From contig PTFA01000028.1 of assembly GCA_003342895.1 (NCBI GenBank), positions 5,201,535 to 5,265,534 on the forward strand: 64,000 bases of DNA. Direction: 5' to 3'. The position numbers and the translations under genes are program-made. Shown in pieces: positions 1 to 12,450 of this stretch (its first letter is position 1; each line of letters starts with the position of its first letter). This DNA is from Casuarius casuarius. Taxonomy: Eukaryota; Chordata; Aves; Casuariiformes; Casuariidae. The notes under the pieces were generated by a model that did not search any database, had not been told where the DNA came from, and saw nothing but the letters and a program-made list of their open reading frames with translations.

Positions 1-1737
1 CCTAACATCTATTTATGTTGACAAGCACTCCTCCCTCCTCTCTTATACAAATACACCTCCAATAGTAAAGATGAAATGTCATCTCTTGAAAACCAGGTTT
101 TCTGGATTATTTCTGAAGTAAGTGGTAAGATAAGAAAGCATGGAGCTAAAACCTACTACTAGTTCTGATACGCACAGTCAAGCTGCCCATCTGTCACACT
201 GGGGCTGGTAAATTCTGCTAACCAGCAGTGCTTACATCAAAACATGTAATTTTTATTTAAAGGACATTCTTCCGCTAGTTATATGCCATCATCTAAACAG
301 ATGCATCTTGAACCATTTAGGAATTTAATTCTGTCTCAAAAGCACAAACCTGACATTGTCAGTGTCATGAAATAAGCAGAACATTTTTATACTGAAGCTG
401 CATAAAGCGGAAGGCAACAAGAGCTACCAGGTCACTGCTCCAGGGGCTGGTGTCAGCCGGGTCCCTGGCCATTGCTGTTTTCCCCGGAGGGCTGCGGTAG
501 GCACTGCCTTGACAAAGTTCCAAGTTCTCTCACAAAAATAAACACAGACATATTTGCATATGTCCCTGCATTCATCTAGAATAAGATTACCTTAGTCCTC
601 AACTAAGCAAATGAAGCCAACCAGCTCAATAAGGGTTTAAACTTCTACTATTACATCTCGTGTCAAGGTACAGCCAACAGAGCAGGGCTTGACTGCATCG
701 GTACAGGTAAGGACTGGGAAAACTGGATTCTTGTTCTGAACAAACAAGTTAAAAGTTCTAACTTTTGTTTTAACAAAACCATTTTATGATTTGAAAATAT
801 CTGTTTAAGAGCACCATGAAGAGGGAAGGAGGAGGCAGCCCTGTTCATTCCCTCCTTCCTCACAGGTCTCTGAGAGTTGCCAGAGTCATGTCACAAGATC
901 ACTTTTTTTCCTTAAGACGATCACAGACAAATAGTAAAAAATATGAAAACCTGCATATGGGACAGGTTCTCTCGACTGCTCACTAGTGAGAGCACTGAGA
1001 ACTGCTCTAGTTAATATCTTCCAGTCTCAATCTACGTAGCAGTCACCTAATCTCTGTAAAATAACAGTTATAAACAGAAACATAAAGTACCTATAACCAA
1101 TTCACCTGTTCAGGCAGAGTAAAACTAACATTTGAATAGTAAAAACAAACTCACTGAGCTCACCTCAACAATAAACGGGCTAAAGGAAAGTTTTATGATA
1201 AGGTGTTACTTGTCAAACTCATGTCCTTGAAGGAGGCTGCGTCACATGAAACCTGGGAGAAGAGGGTGTGGGATGCTGCAGGCTGCTCTCACCCCTGCAT
1301 CTGGTGTTTGCCCTCACCACAGTCAGGAAGTCTGAGACACAGAGAACTGCCTTCGATCTATAAGAAGATTACTAAAGTAGCAAAAGGGAGCGAGACTGCA
1401 TTCATATTAGTATTAACTTTGCTCTCTGCTGGTAACAAAGGAGAGAAGTTCTTGTTACCGAAATACATTCAAACGGAGGAAAAAACCTGAACAGCAAACA
1501 AAAGAAACATTGGTCAGTTCATTCTGGCACACAACAGGCTGCAATCTTGCTGCCAATGTCAATGTATTACAAGCCGTGTAGCTATAAATTTCAGCTGTGT
1601 TTAAATAAATACCAGCATATAGAATCGCTCTCGAGTCTATCTAATGCAGTCAGTCTGTAGACAGCACAGAATCTCTACATTTCTGCAGCTGAATGGCATG
1701 CACACAAAACATTTTTTTTCAGTTGCTTTCAAAGTAT
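1..1737 (-). other. LHFPL2: LHFPL2 intron after the first coding exon (partial)
   Basis: This is intron sequence running off the left edge. I looked for the next LHFPL2 exon, which should continue the third membrane segment and then the second extracellular loop and last membrane segment, and found no match on the minus strand. The short open frames here show no recognisable protein. Nothing else is identified apart from a mildly GC-rich patch near 425-510. Confidence 0.8.
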
Positions 1738-1743
1738 ACATAC
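1738..1743 (-). other. LHFPL2: Splice donor after LHFPL2 first coding exon
   Basis: On the minus strand the exon ends ATTGCAG and is followed by GTATGT, a near-consensus donor. The cut falls after the first base of codon 144 (phase 1), exactly where homology to LHFPL2 stops: the frame continues as [10 protein letters not shown], which is not LHFPL2 sequence. Confidence 0.9.
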
Positions 1744-2173
1744 CTGCAATCCCTTGTAGCAGCCCACAGACATTAAAAATACTTTTCTTCATAATACTCT
1801 GCACACACATAGTAAAGACGGACACAAATGCCACAGCGCAGAGAATCATGATTCCCACAGCTAGGAAAATAGCGGTAGCCTGCCAGAACCCACTGGCAAT
1901 CTCATTGAAGTTTTCGGCGTAAGGACCACAAAGCATGTCTCGTCTAGAAACCTGCATGTGGGAGATCCTGGTGCAACGCCCGTAGATGCCCAGCGTCGGG
2001 TGGTAGGGCTCCTGCGACCCTCCTGTTCTGTTGTCCATATCCTCAGAGCTCAAAGGTTTGGCTTTGCCAATCAGCCAGTCTGCACTCATGAAAGCAATGA
2101 GCTCTGCAAAAGCCACAACAATGCTCAGGAGCGTCCATAGCATTGACCGACACGTTACAATGACATGACACAT
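1744..2173 (-). CDS. LHFPL2: LHFPL2, first coding exon (residues 1-143 plus one base of codon 144)
   Basis: This exon encodes the N-terminal part of LHFPL tetraspan subfamily member 2, a four-pass membrane protein of the lipoma HMGIC fusion partner-like family, related in fold to claudins. I recognise it from the start [16 protein letters not shown] and the block [15 protein letters not shown]. Transmembrane segment 1 covers about residues 11-34. The first extracellular loop covers about 37-93 and holds a possible N-glycosylation site (NRT, 48-50) and cysteines 67 and 82. Segment 2 covers about 97-124, and segment 3 begins near 133 ([11 protein letters not shown]). The full protein is about 228 residues in other vertebrates, so roughly 85 are missing here and lie on exons left of the window. 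The frame is intact. The ATG has A at -3, a favourable context. Relatives act as auxiliary subunits of channels or receptors. A mouse LHFPL2 missense allele is reported to disturb distal reproductive tract development (literature recollection). Beyond residue 144 the open frame is intron read-through. Confidence 0.95.
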
Positions 2174-2211
2174 ATTGATGTCCAGTGCTTGTGATCAGTG
2201 CAGTTGACGGT
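2174..2211 (-). other. LHFPL2: 5' UTR part of the LHFPL2 coding exon
   Basis: These 38 bases lie between the start codon and the best splice acceptor. On the minus strand they begin ACCGTCAACTG and end GACATCAAT just before the ATG. Assignment to the exon is an inference from the acceptor position; an mRNA would settle it. Confidence 0.7.
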
Positions 2212-2262
2212 CTTAAATCCAGGCAGAAGAGGAAAAAATAAAATTAAAAAAAAAAAAACCTC
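2212..2262 (-). other. LHFPL2: Splice acceptor and polypyrimidine tract before the LHFPL2 coding exon
   Basis: The minus strand shows a long T-rich tract (T run, then TTAATTTTATTTTTTCC), then CTTCTGCC and TTTAAG, with the AG at 2213-2212. This is a strong acceptor, and it shows that at least one non-coding 5' exon lies at higher coordinates. Confidence 0.75.
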
Positions 2263-2273
2263 TAAGAAAATCA

Positions 2274-5200
2274 CTGTTGCTGCTCTGCTTTTTCAGTTCT
2301 CTCACAACAGCCAAGATAAAATTTCTCAGGAGAAAAAGTTAACTGCCTAAAGTTTTGCAAGCAGCACGGTCATTTGTTCTCTCTGCTTAGTTCCTCCTTT
2401 TTTCTCTCTTGGATGCTGAGCTCTGAAGTGCGCTTTTCCTTCCTAATATTCATACTGGCACATGACGCTCCAGGCTGGCGGGGATGGCCCCAAGGACTGC
2501 CCACTAGATTGACATCACGCACCTGCAAGAAAGAATATATCAGCAGTGAGAAGAAGGGTTCATTTGCACCCCCACACATCCCAGGAGCAAGCCAACGTCC
2601 TGCGCAGATCCAAAGCCACACGCAGCAGTTCCAACAAGGGCCACTCAAAGGGAGTCTGCTGGAAACCTCCCAGCTTCGTCTCAAGGGAACGATTGCTCTC
2701 CCGCTGCCCAGCTGTACTTACAGTCTCAGCTCTGTCCCATCCGACTTGCAGTTGCTTGATAAATGCTTTGCAAGAAAGGTCTCAGTAACACCAAACGGTC
2801 CCACCCACTCCTACCACCACTCCCACATCATCTTCCTCTAGTTGAAACTACTAAGGTTGCTGGCAGTTACCCAGCAAAGTGTTCATACATGTTTAAGCAG
2901 TTTTAAAGACATGCAGTTCATAAATTGCTGCCCTGCCTTTGGCCCTGGGACTCCGAGAAGGCTGGCACAGTACCCACCTTTGGGGAGGAAGCAGGACACA
3001 GCCCTTACACGCTACAGTCACTGAGGGCAAAAAGCCCAGTGAATGAACCTTTCTACTCACTTTCCAGCATTTCCGTCACTAGATTTCTGCTGATTGTTGC
3101 TGATCTAGCCTCTGTCTCAAGAGGAGACAAACCGGATTACAGCTGGGGACAGTCCACCCACTGGAACGCAGCAACTGCATGGTGACGCAGCCCATCATTT
3201 TAGAGCTTGGAAAGAGTTTTGCAGAACTCTTATTTCACAATATTCTTAACTTCTGCCCAGCTTTAAGCCAGGGTTTAAGAAAAGTGATCCTCCTGCAGGT
3301 ATGTAACATCTCATCTTGAATTAAGGCTGACACTGGCAGCCTTAGGGTGATCTACACTACTGTAAATATGAACCTGCAGAAAAATGTCCTGATCACTGCC
3401 AAGTCACCAACAGCTCCAGTTAGAGAGGTTGCTAGGGAGCTACGAGATTTTTCACTCTCCTGAATCTGTTCCTTCCATAACCTTCTGCAGGCTGGGACTG
3501 CAGCAGAAATATTCCCCAGGGGTTTCCCTAAACATCTATGCTGCCTTTGAACAGTAGCTGATGACATTCCCAGGGTTATACTCATCTTAATCCAAGAGGC
3601 AATCAGAGATTGTTACACATCTAAATTTTATCCAAATATTGTGCTTAAAATAACAAATGGATCATTGCATATGCCTCCATGCTTGAACTTGAAATGTGTC
3701 ACTTGAAAAAAGGGGGGGGGGAGCAGGAAATGTCCTCATGTTACCCAGTCAGTGATGAGGACATAGCACTTTTAAGCTTTACTCACAAAAAAAGGATACT
3801 AACATTCAACTGATTCTGAAGGCAAAAGAATCCAGTACCAAAACAGTATCTTATTACTACGGTTGCCAAATAGGAAACGTCCAGTGGATGCCAAATAAAA
3901 AAAAAAAAAAGAATTCCATTCTTGTCTCAAAGCTTTCAGCTTTGTCAAAGAGTAATGGAGCTGTTATTTAATTTCGTAGGAGTTCTGAGGCTGATGGTCA
4001 AACCCTAGTCCCACTGAATGCAAAACCAAAAAATCCCACAACTTTCCAGGTTCAGAATTTCATCCAGGAATTTTGCTCTCTCCTATACTTGCACTAGTGA
4101 ATGATGCACAAGATTCTGTCCTCATTGCTTCTCTCTTCCTCACCTAGCTCTGTAGACTTATCTGGTACTGACATATGTATGGACTTATGCTGCCATGCTA
4201 CCTACTGAATTTTGTCTCCCTTACTTCTACATTACCTCATAGCCTGTTAGCCTGTTTTTTTCCTGATATATCCTCCTGCATATTTTCCTGATATTTTACA
4301 TTTGACACGGCTTTCACAACTTTCACAAAAAGATTTCACAACTTTCAACTTCTCTATTACCACAGGTAAACTTGAGAAACATATCAAAGTACTTGAAAGA
4401 GAACTTAGTCTACAGTGCACATGTCTAGCAACGAGGCAACTCATTTCACAGGTGTTATTAGGAAAATTATTAAAGTTTACTAAGTTACATGTTAAAAAAG
4501 GCATAACATATTTATTTGTGCTTTTAGTTGCACTAAGACAATAGTTCAGATCACTTTCTATTTTTATGGAGTAGCTGAGAAGAGCACGAAGTTTTCAGTC
4601 AGCCTGACACGCTGATGACTCGAATACACCCTTTGTAATAACAGAGAGCCGACGTGTTACTCTGCCAAAAGTGGTTAATTCTCTCAGTATTTCCACTTTG
4701 AATAACAAGTGGAATGTAGGGAAAGTCCACTACAACCCTACATTCTTCTGATGTCATCAGCACTATTAAGAGAGAAATTAATAGAAAACCTCTTCGGGGG
4801 TTTGGGGTTTTTTTGTTTTGATTTAAGAGAAGTTCCAAAGTGGTCTAGAATCTGTGTTTCTGTGCAAAAAAACATGTAAACCCCTTGTCTTTGCAATTAT
4901 CCTTCTTCACTACAGGTGCAAGGTGAGAAACAGTTAAAAGCTGACCTTACCAAGCTTACTCTGTTCCTGCTAAACATAATAAAATACTGTTGCTAGAATG
5001 TGATACCGTTCACAGATGAGAACAAAGTTCTTATTTACTTTAAGAGGTGGAAATTCCAGATGAACATTGGGAGCCATAAAACATGGCACTGATAACAAAC
5101 GTTCAATGCGCATTAGAATGAGAAGGAAAAGTCCACCCAATTTTCTTTCCCATTTCAAAAACAAGTGAAAGAACATGGTAACACTCTGAAACACAGTATC

Positions 5201-6179
5201 TCCAGGAAAGTCAATACATTAGCAAAAATAGCCTGGTCAAAAAATGATATGGAGGTAGTGTCAAATCTTGAGACTTCACTAGAACATACACTTCCCAAAG
5301 CAACACACCAAAACTTCTATATGTAACACATGAAAGTTAATAAAGGTCACCATTAACTATAGTTTAAAAGAATATACTTAGCTTTCAAATGAAACCTGCA
5401 CAATTCAGCTTCTCCCAGATGACCAGTTCTTTATTCCATTATGAAACATATTTCCAGAACAAAATATCACAATTGTGTGAATTCACAGAAGTGCTTCTGC
5501 GTAAATTTGTTCTTGTACAAGTGACACCCGCGAAGGGGAACACCACTCGCCCACAACTCCTTTTCGGAGCAAGCGGACAGAAGCCTGCACAGCATATCAG
5601 ATCAGAGGAGCGGCAGGGGCACTGCTCCTTGGTGAGACTTGCCAGATACAGGTTGCAGATAAAGCCCTGGAGATAATCTACAGTTCAGACATGCTTGTGT
5701 AGTTAACCTTTTCCTTCCAAAACACACTACCTTCAGTTCATAGATGAAGTTACCTAATTCTCACATTGCTCCTGTCGGAAACTTTACGTCGTGCCTCCAA
5801 GTTTTTACAGCCATAGGTGACACTACATAACGCTGTACTTCATGAAGCTTCCTGCCAGCAGCCTGCTCACCCCTCTTCTGCTCTTTGCTTGATAAACTCA
5901 AGCTATGTTCTCGTGAGGCTGAAAATTAACTGTTTATTCCTCCTCTCAGTTTTCTGTCTTTTGGCAAGTTTTCTCCATACTAGAACTGCATGTTCCTCAC
6001 AGCACGCCACTCAAAATCCACTTCTGAATGCCTGTCAAAATATTTGCTTTGACAGTCCAAACTCAACACATGCACCAGGGCTTTAACCCCTTCTATATTA
6101 ACTCATTCAAAAAAATTCTCACTAAGAAAGCAGTGCCTTCTCTTAGGCTCACCCCGAGACATTCAGGCCTCTCCCCATA
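2274..6179. other. Intronic, no gene seen
   Basis: Single-copy-looking AT-rich sequence. It contains a ten-base G run (3712-3721), a 14-base A run (3897-3910) and a short direct duplication of TTTCACAACTTT near 4315-4346. The open frames here (up to 155 codons at 2374-2841) resemble no protein I know. Confidence 0.6.
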
Positions 6180-6430
6180 TTACCGTCGTTACTATTGCAT
6201 CAGCTGGGCAGGGCCTGAAGGAAGCCACGTGTGCTGGGCAACGCGCTGCCCCAGAGGAAGCAGCCGCCCCGGGGCGGCGAGGGCTCGTGCGAGCCCTGGG
6301 GCAGCGAGGGATCAGGCGAGCCACGGGCCAAGCCAGGCCACAGCTCAGCAGCGCGAGGGCCCCCACGGCGCAGGCTGCTCGGGCTCTTCGCAGCCTCCCT
6401 CCTGGCCCATCCCACCACACAACCCAGCAC
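6180..6430. promoter_or_regulatory. Small CpG-rich patch with inverted repeats
   Basis: By eye about 20 CpG dinucleotides fall in 250 bases, in a region where CpG is otherwise rare. The patch includes an E-box CACGTG at 6226-6231 and nested perfect inverted repeats at 6244-6306. No TATA box or splice donor clearly marks a start of transcription. It could be a small intronic CpG island, an alternative promoter, or simply a GC-rich relic. Overlapping open frames on both strands are an effect of high GC and are not called genes. Confidence 0.4.
6244..6306. repeat. Nested inverted repeats (cruciform-prone)
   Basis: Outer arms CGCTGCCCCAG (6244-6254) and CTGGGGCAGCG (6296-6306) are exact reverse complements. 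Between them lie a perfect 16-base palindrome GCCGCCCCGGGGCGGC (6263-6278) and a hairpin AGGGCTCG/CGAGCCCT with a two-base loop (6280-6297). The outer right arm shares two bases with the inner hairpin, so both cannot be fully paired together. Confidence 0.85.
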
Positions 6431-9400
6431 AGCTCCCTGATGCACTACAAGCCCAATGAAGTCATCCAAGTTGCTCTTTTTTTGGAGTTTTTTTAAATAA
6501 GGTCATTTCAGCAAACCAGTTTACAGTATGGCCCCCGAGAAAGAAACTGCGGCAGCAGCAAACTCTGATACTGCAGCAGGAAGAAGTGGCAAAAGGACTC
6601 TCAACCTGTTCTCGTTGCCAAAGCCAAAATGCCATGGCCCCATGCCTTCAGCCTCACTCACGCTCTTCCCTGAACCACATTCGCAGTGCAGTTCTGCCTT
6701 AAGTGAACTCTGTTATAGCTGAAAGATGTCAGTAAGTACATAGGATCCTCACGGCATTCAGAGAGGATAAAACTGAGTTCTTGAAAGCAAGGACTAACAA
6801 CCTTTTGGTTATTTTAATCATACGGAACAAACTATCTTAAAATATCACTAAAACTGCCTTCCTTTTCAGACACAATCTTAACAGCCAGATATTCTGCCTC
6901 AGTTATATTACACATTTCTAGCTAAGAATATCCAACTGTTGCCTTTTAGTGAGAAAACTCCACTCATCTTTTACTGCATAACATCGCTGTATGTTAAGTA
7001 AATAGGTAAGATCTTTCCATTTTTCTGAATTAGATGAAGAAACATACTTGCCTCCGTTTTGCTTACACTGCCAAAACTAAAAAGTTAGAAGCTGATCCAA
7101 ATTATAATATCTGAATTAAGGACTTGATTTTAAAGTCTAGAGATGTTGAGCTGCAGAGTTTTGCTTTGGCATATCACACAAAGAGGAAGGAACAGCTGCG
7201 AAGTTCAAATCTGAGTCAATCACATACCACTGTTGTTTATTTTTAAAAGGTGTCCTACAAGCAAAGTATAAGAGACCTGCAAGTGCCTTGCAGCACTATG
7301 TTATGGCCAGTTCTCTACATCCCCATACGGTTTTGACTGGAGACAGCGGGTTCATACCAAACCTTCGAAATCAGCTTTCCCCCTTCCCAGCCTGGTTCTG
7401 TCAGCTCAAGAGCAAGAATAAATCATCTTTAGATAAGTGGCTTTTGGCTTGGCTTAAACAAACAGCTGAATGGAAGGCCACACAGACTGCTGAAACAGTC
7501 CCAATTTATAAAATAAATGCAGGCACAATTAGACCTTTTCTTCTAAAGTTTGGTATAGTCCAAAACACAACTTATGCAGAGGAATTTCTAAACTTTGTTT
7601 ACAAAACACAAGCTTGAGCATCCGATAACCTAAAATGCGCAAAACTTGCGAGCCTGGGTCCTGCCTTCCCTGCAACACTGTTCATTAGCAGTTATAAACA
7701 CCGTGAGAATGCTTTGAACTGTGAGAGTGGAAGTAGCTGCTATTTATGATGATGTTTGCAAGCCCACTATTTAAAACAAACACCAAGAGGCTCATACGCT
7801 AGGACTCAGTTACCTCAGGCTGCCCCCGGTCAGTGCGAGCCCCGCTCCAGGCAGCTGCCGGTCCTCGGTGCTGCCGGCCGAGCTGGCCCCCGTTGTCCCC
7901 CTGCCTGGGAGAGGGGGTCAGCCACCAGAGCGCAGAGGCAGGAGGGACTGCACTCATGAGGGAGAGTGTGGGAAGAGGATTAGCGATGATTCATTTTCTG
8001 GGTGAGTGATAAATGGAAAATAGCTTTATTATCTCAGAGACTGAAAAGGAAGAGGAGAGAATTTACTGAGAAACAGCAGCCGCAGACTGAGAGGGATGAG
8101 GAAAAAGAAAATGCAAGGAAGCAAGAGGAAAAAATAGTTGCCATATGCACTTGGTAAAGGATGGATCGGTAGCAGTGCCACTTCTCCCGTTTCGCTCCCC
8201 TCGCAGCGCGCTGGCTGCTCCTCCAGAAGGGGCTGCCTGGAAGGAGAGGTCGAGCTCCTGCCAACCAACTTCCAGGCCAGCCTGTGAAGGACTGCGCCCA
8301 CAAGCGTGATTTCTCAGAGGGTACCACCGTGAACACCAACTCCTCTTGCCGGTGGTGCACCGCTACATTTCTACCCCCACACACTTACACGCGACTCCTA
8401 GCGTAAGAAGACGTACCTTCACCACATCCCCCTGCCGCAGGAGACCAGAGGAGAGGATCACGACTGAACTTAAGGTAAGAGCAGTTGTCACAAAAGCTCA
8501 GCACAAGCCACCTCTGCCGGCCACGCAGGGCTCTGCTGGTGCTAGCTGCTCTGTGGGAAGCGGTGCGTATCTACCACTGAAAGCACCTGAGCCTGGAAGA
8601 GAGAAGGGCGCTTGGGCATCTTCAGTGTGTCGCATTTGTGGTGGGTTTTTTTGTTTTGTTTTGTTTTTAATTCAGCACCTTTCATAGAGTTCATCAGAAA
8701 TCTTCAGTCTCACATAACAAAACAGGAGAAAGTGCTTTAAAGCTGAAGTGGCTGCACAGCCCCAGACAGAGAAAAAGCAAAAGATTCCCTTCCCCTCCAT
8801 CCACCTTCTCATTTTCATCAAATTATTCCCTACTAAAATAACATTCCATATGAAGAACAGAACTTGTCACATGGAGAACAGAAAGCAAACTGTTGAACAG
8901 ACTTCGCTTGAGAATTAAAAAAGAGAGCAAAAATTTGCATACTTCATAAATATTTAACCGTTATAAACCTGCAAAGGCACACTAACGCGTGCATTATTGT
9001 GACAGCCTGTTGAAAAGAGGCCATATTCTGCTCAGACAGATGCAGTTCATCGGTAATAGAAGGAATGTAGACTGACAATACATCATGTCTTAATCCTGTT
9101 GGCATGATATAAGATGTGAAATATAACTAAAATATTTTGCAAAATTGTTAAAACTCACTGAAACACCATAACCAGTTCCATATTTCCTTTCCTTCTGTTT
9201 GAATTAGGCTCCGTTTATTTCAGCCTTTTCTTATCAAAGACAAAGCTTGTAGATGTGAAATCTTAAATTAATCTTTCTAGCCCTCATGTGCCCAAATTCT
9301 ACGTGTGCCAACAGGTTAAAAAGGCTGACAGCGAATGTTCTCCTGAGGCAGTGCAAGTAGGTTACTTCATCCCATCTTGCTAGCGGGCTTTTTACTATTG

Positions 9401-12305
9401 TGCTGTGAAAAACGCCATTTAATTACAGGTGGATTTGTTTCTAGAATACATCACTGTAAAAGAAGTGAATATGAAACTTATTTCCAACTTTAAAAAAGCG
9501 GTTGAAATGTACTATTCTCTTTCTGATCTCATTAAAACCCGTGGCAAATCTCCCACTGACTTTAATGGGGCCAATACATCACTGAAAAATCACTAGAAGA
9601 CAGAGTTTCCAAATTTTCAGACCAACTGCAGGGGAGGTTTAAACACAGGATTCATTTCCCTCTTTCCTCATCCAGACAAAACTTTGCATATTGCCCCCCC
9701 ACTGAGAGATCAACTAGCTTGGATTTTCAACATCTCCAAGTCTGAACTGCAAATTCTCAAGCAGGAGATTTGTTCCATTGCTCCTTATTTATTGACTTAC
9801 AAAATTCCTTAAACCTACAGCCATTACACTGTGTTTTGAAAACTTACTTGAGATCTGCTGTAATTCCAAAATTTATTAAAACTTACAAGGCAAAGAAAAG
9901 CTAATGTGTAGTATTTCTATTGTTGGTATCTCAAGAGAAAATTACACATCACATAAAAAATCATCAGTAAGGGAGCAATCTTGGCTACAATTCCTGATAG
10001 CCTAACTCTTCAGGAATTTACCAACTGGGAGTGGACCAGTGAGCGTTCTTTCTTTCATTCCTCACTAGGTCACTGAAGTCACAATATTCAAGAGTCTCAT
10101 CTGAAGCCCCCTTTCTCGGTTACCTGCAATATTACATCTGTCAAGCAGACCCAGGTTATTCACTGTGTTGTAATTACTTCTTGTAATAACTCTAATTACA
10201 ACTTCTAAAGGATTTTTGGGGAGAGGAGGGAGAACGGGTGACTAGAAGGAAAATGGGAAGTCAGGAGGAAAGTACAGCTAATATTTGGTAGCAAAGAAAT
10301 CCTTGCTATTTTTGTACTAAGGGTTTTTACCTTAAAAGGAAGCTAGGCTTTTGCTGTTTAAATAGTTAATAGCGTGTACATGAGCTAGAGCATCAGCCCG
10401 GAAAAACTTGGAATCTGTTCTTGTGTAAGGCAATTTACTCCCATGAGTTCATTGTGACAGATTTGGAACTGCTTTTAATAATTTATGAATATTGTATTAA
10501 GTTATTTATTATACAAATATATTGGTTATTGTTTAATAAGAGGTTGGTGAGAAAAACAATCAGGAAAGGAAAGAATGACTCAGTTATGCCATTTCTTAGC
10601 AAACACTAGAGAATTGCTTGCTGAAAAGACAATACTAAGACAGGAAAGGCCTCGTGAACGCAGGAGATCAAAGACACTACGGCTGTTTAGGAAGGAACAG
10701 TCTCTCAAATGGAAGGGAAGAGAAGCTGCTTTGGACAAACAAGCTTAAGAAATAGGTGTCTGCTGAAGGTGCCCGTTGAGATTGGCCTGCTTGGATCACT
10801 ATGTTGGGCCCTTCCGTCTTTAGACAAGACAGACACACCTGAAAACAGCCTTTGCTCCTTTTCTTAAGCAAACACCACATTAATTTTTAAAATTATCAAA
10901 GGGAAACTGGTGCCACCTCTCCTTTACAGTTGTGGCTGCACACACAAACACAACAAACACAACAGTTAGCCTATAGCCTATAGCCTGGCCTAACACACGC
11001 AGGTGGGTCACTCTTTCGCTACCACAAGAGATAAGGAGCAAGGACGTCTCAAAGACGCAGCAGCTATCCTGTAATCATATTTTCTACCAACTATTACTCA
11101 TTGCATATACCTGTAAACAATCTTTTACATCAGTTCCTGCAGCGAGCCTCTAGTTAACAAGTCACATCACAGGTATCCATCGCTCTCCAGATCGCATCGC
11201 GTAACGTCCCCATGATGCTGAAGGGACAGAGGGTCAGAACAACACAGCTCAGCGAACTGCCCACCTAGAAGGTCAGCTACAGACAAGCCTGGGAGATGAA
11301 GAACCTACCATGTTTCAAATGCATATATTCATTTAATTTCCTCTTACTTCAAATGGAAAGTGAAACATCCTTCAAAAAAAATCAGTACAGACTAGTGACT
11401 CAGCACAATAACCTGTACAAACTGGCGTACGTCACAGGAACATCCCTCTTGAACAAGTACTATCATTTCCTTGGACCTAGAGCAAAGGAGAATCAGCAAT
11501 GACTCGAGATAACTTAACTATGTCATAAAATATCAGAACTGTCATATTTTCATACAGGAAAGGTGTGTAGACATCTGAAATATCTAGACACTACCTACAT
11601 AGCATAATCTGAAAAAAGTTTATGAAAATCCATTTCTTTATTCTGAAAAAAGGCAATAGGTATTTGCAAATATCTACTGAACATGAATTTTAAGCATTGG
11701 TAATGGCTAACCACTTAACCATAGCTTAGAAAGAAGAATAGAAATGTGTCTGATACTGCATATTTCATTAATTAATAATGACAGGAATGCTATGTTGAGT
11801 TCTGGTCTCAAACTTAAAATGGAAGCTCACTGCGAAAAGCTTGGGAAAATCTAAAATAATAAGTCAAATTCTGGAAAACCCACCTTAGAGCAAGAAATTT
11901 AAAGAAATAGGCTGCTTATTTTAACAAATGGATTCAGTTCTAAAGTCAACGTTGCTAGAAGCTGAGCTGAGCCGAGCCATGTACAAAATTCTGCAGCTTG
12001 TCTTACGCCTTTTCACTTGTTAGGCTAGGTAATCACAGCAGCCCTTTTCTGGCATTAAATGTATACAGCTGTTACAATTAAAAACTAATATAATTAATTA
12101 AAGCTGAAAAGGGATAGAGGGAAAAAGGAAATCAACAGCTCCATCTTTCTCAACTTTTCTTCTCTGAAGATGCTCTATCATCTTTGCCACTGATGTTCTA
12201 CTATTTGTATCACACTTGCACTAAGTGCATTCCAAATTAAAACCAGATCTGCGTGGGGCTATGTACATACAGCAAGGAACTGCTGCACCTTCACGCCATC
12301 TAGAT
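6431..12305. other. Intronic, no gene seen
   Basis: It contains moderately GC-rich segments at about 7795-7940 and 8150-8300, a (TTTTG)n-like run at 8645-8668 and a fragment of an ancient repeat at 9541-9585. The stretch from 8700 to 12300 is plain AT-rich sequence. I identified no RNA gene. Confidence 0.6.
9541..9585. repeat. Fragment of an ancient amniote interspersed repeat
   Basis: The segment contains CCCACTGACTTTAATGGGG, a variant of the CCATTGACTTCAATGGG motif that recurs in old dispersed amniote repeats. Similar pieces occur at 35425-35482, 41968-42002 and 54770-54838. I cannot name the family. Confidence 0.4.
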
Positions 12306-12309
12306 ACCT

Positions 12310-12450
12310 AAAAAATAGAAGGAAGAAGGCATTATCACTGTCCTAATTTCCCAGATGAGGTGTTCCTCAGCCATATAAAGAAGTGTGCAGCAACACTGGG
12401 AACTCAACCTGAATACCGCTATTACGGACTCTTCACCTTTAGGGTTTTGA
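12310..12450 (-). repeat. Possible MIR SINE remnant
   Basis: The plus strand reads CATTATCACTGTCC, then TTTCCCAGATGAGG, and further on GGGAACTCAACC. This is the order seen in the reverse complement of MIR (count of low-value bases, then ATGAGG, then the AACTC block). It is strongly diverged. Confidence 0.45.

Noticed and set aside
1637..1743. Read-through of the LHFPL2 frame past residue 143 ([10 protein letters not shown]...) as a 178-residue protein
   Set aside because: Homology ends exactly at a GTATGT donor; the extra residues are intron sequence.
4795..4813. Telomere-like GGGGGTTTGGGGTTT
   Set aside because: Only two imperfect units and the wrong repeat for vertebrates (TTAGGG).
6028..6469. 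Open frames on both strands across the CpG-rich patch
   Set aside because: Same GC effect; overlapping frames in opposite directions and no recognisable protein.
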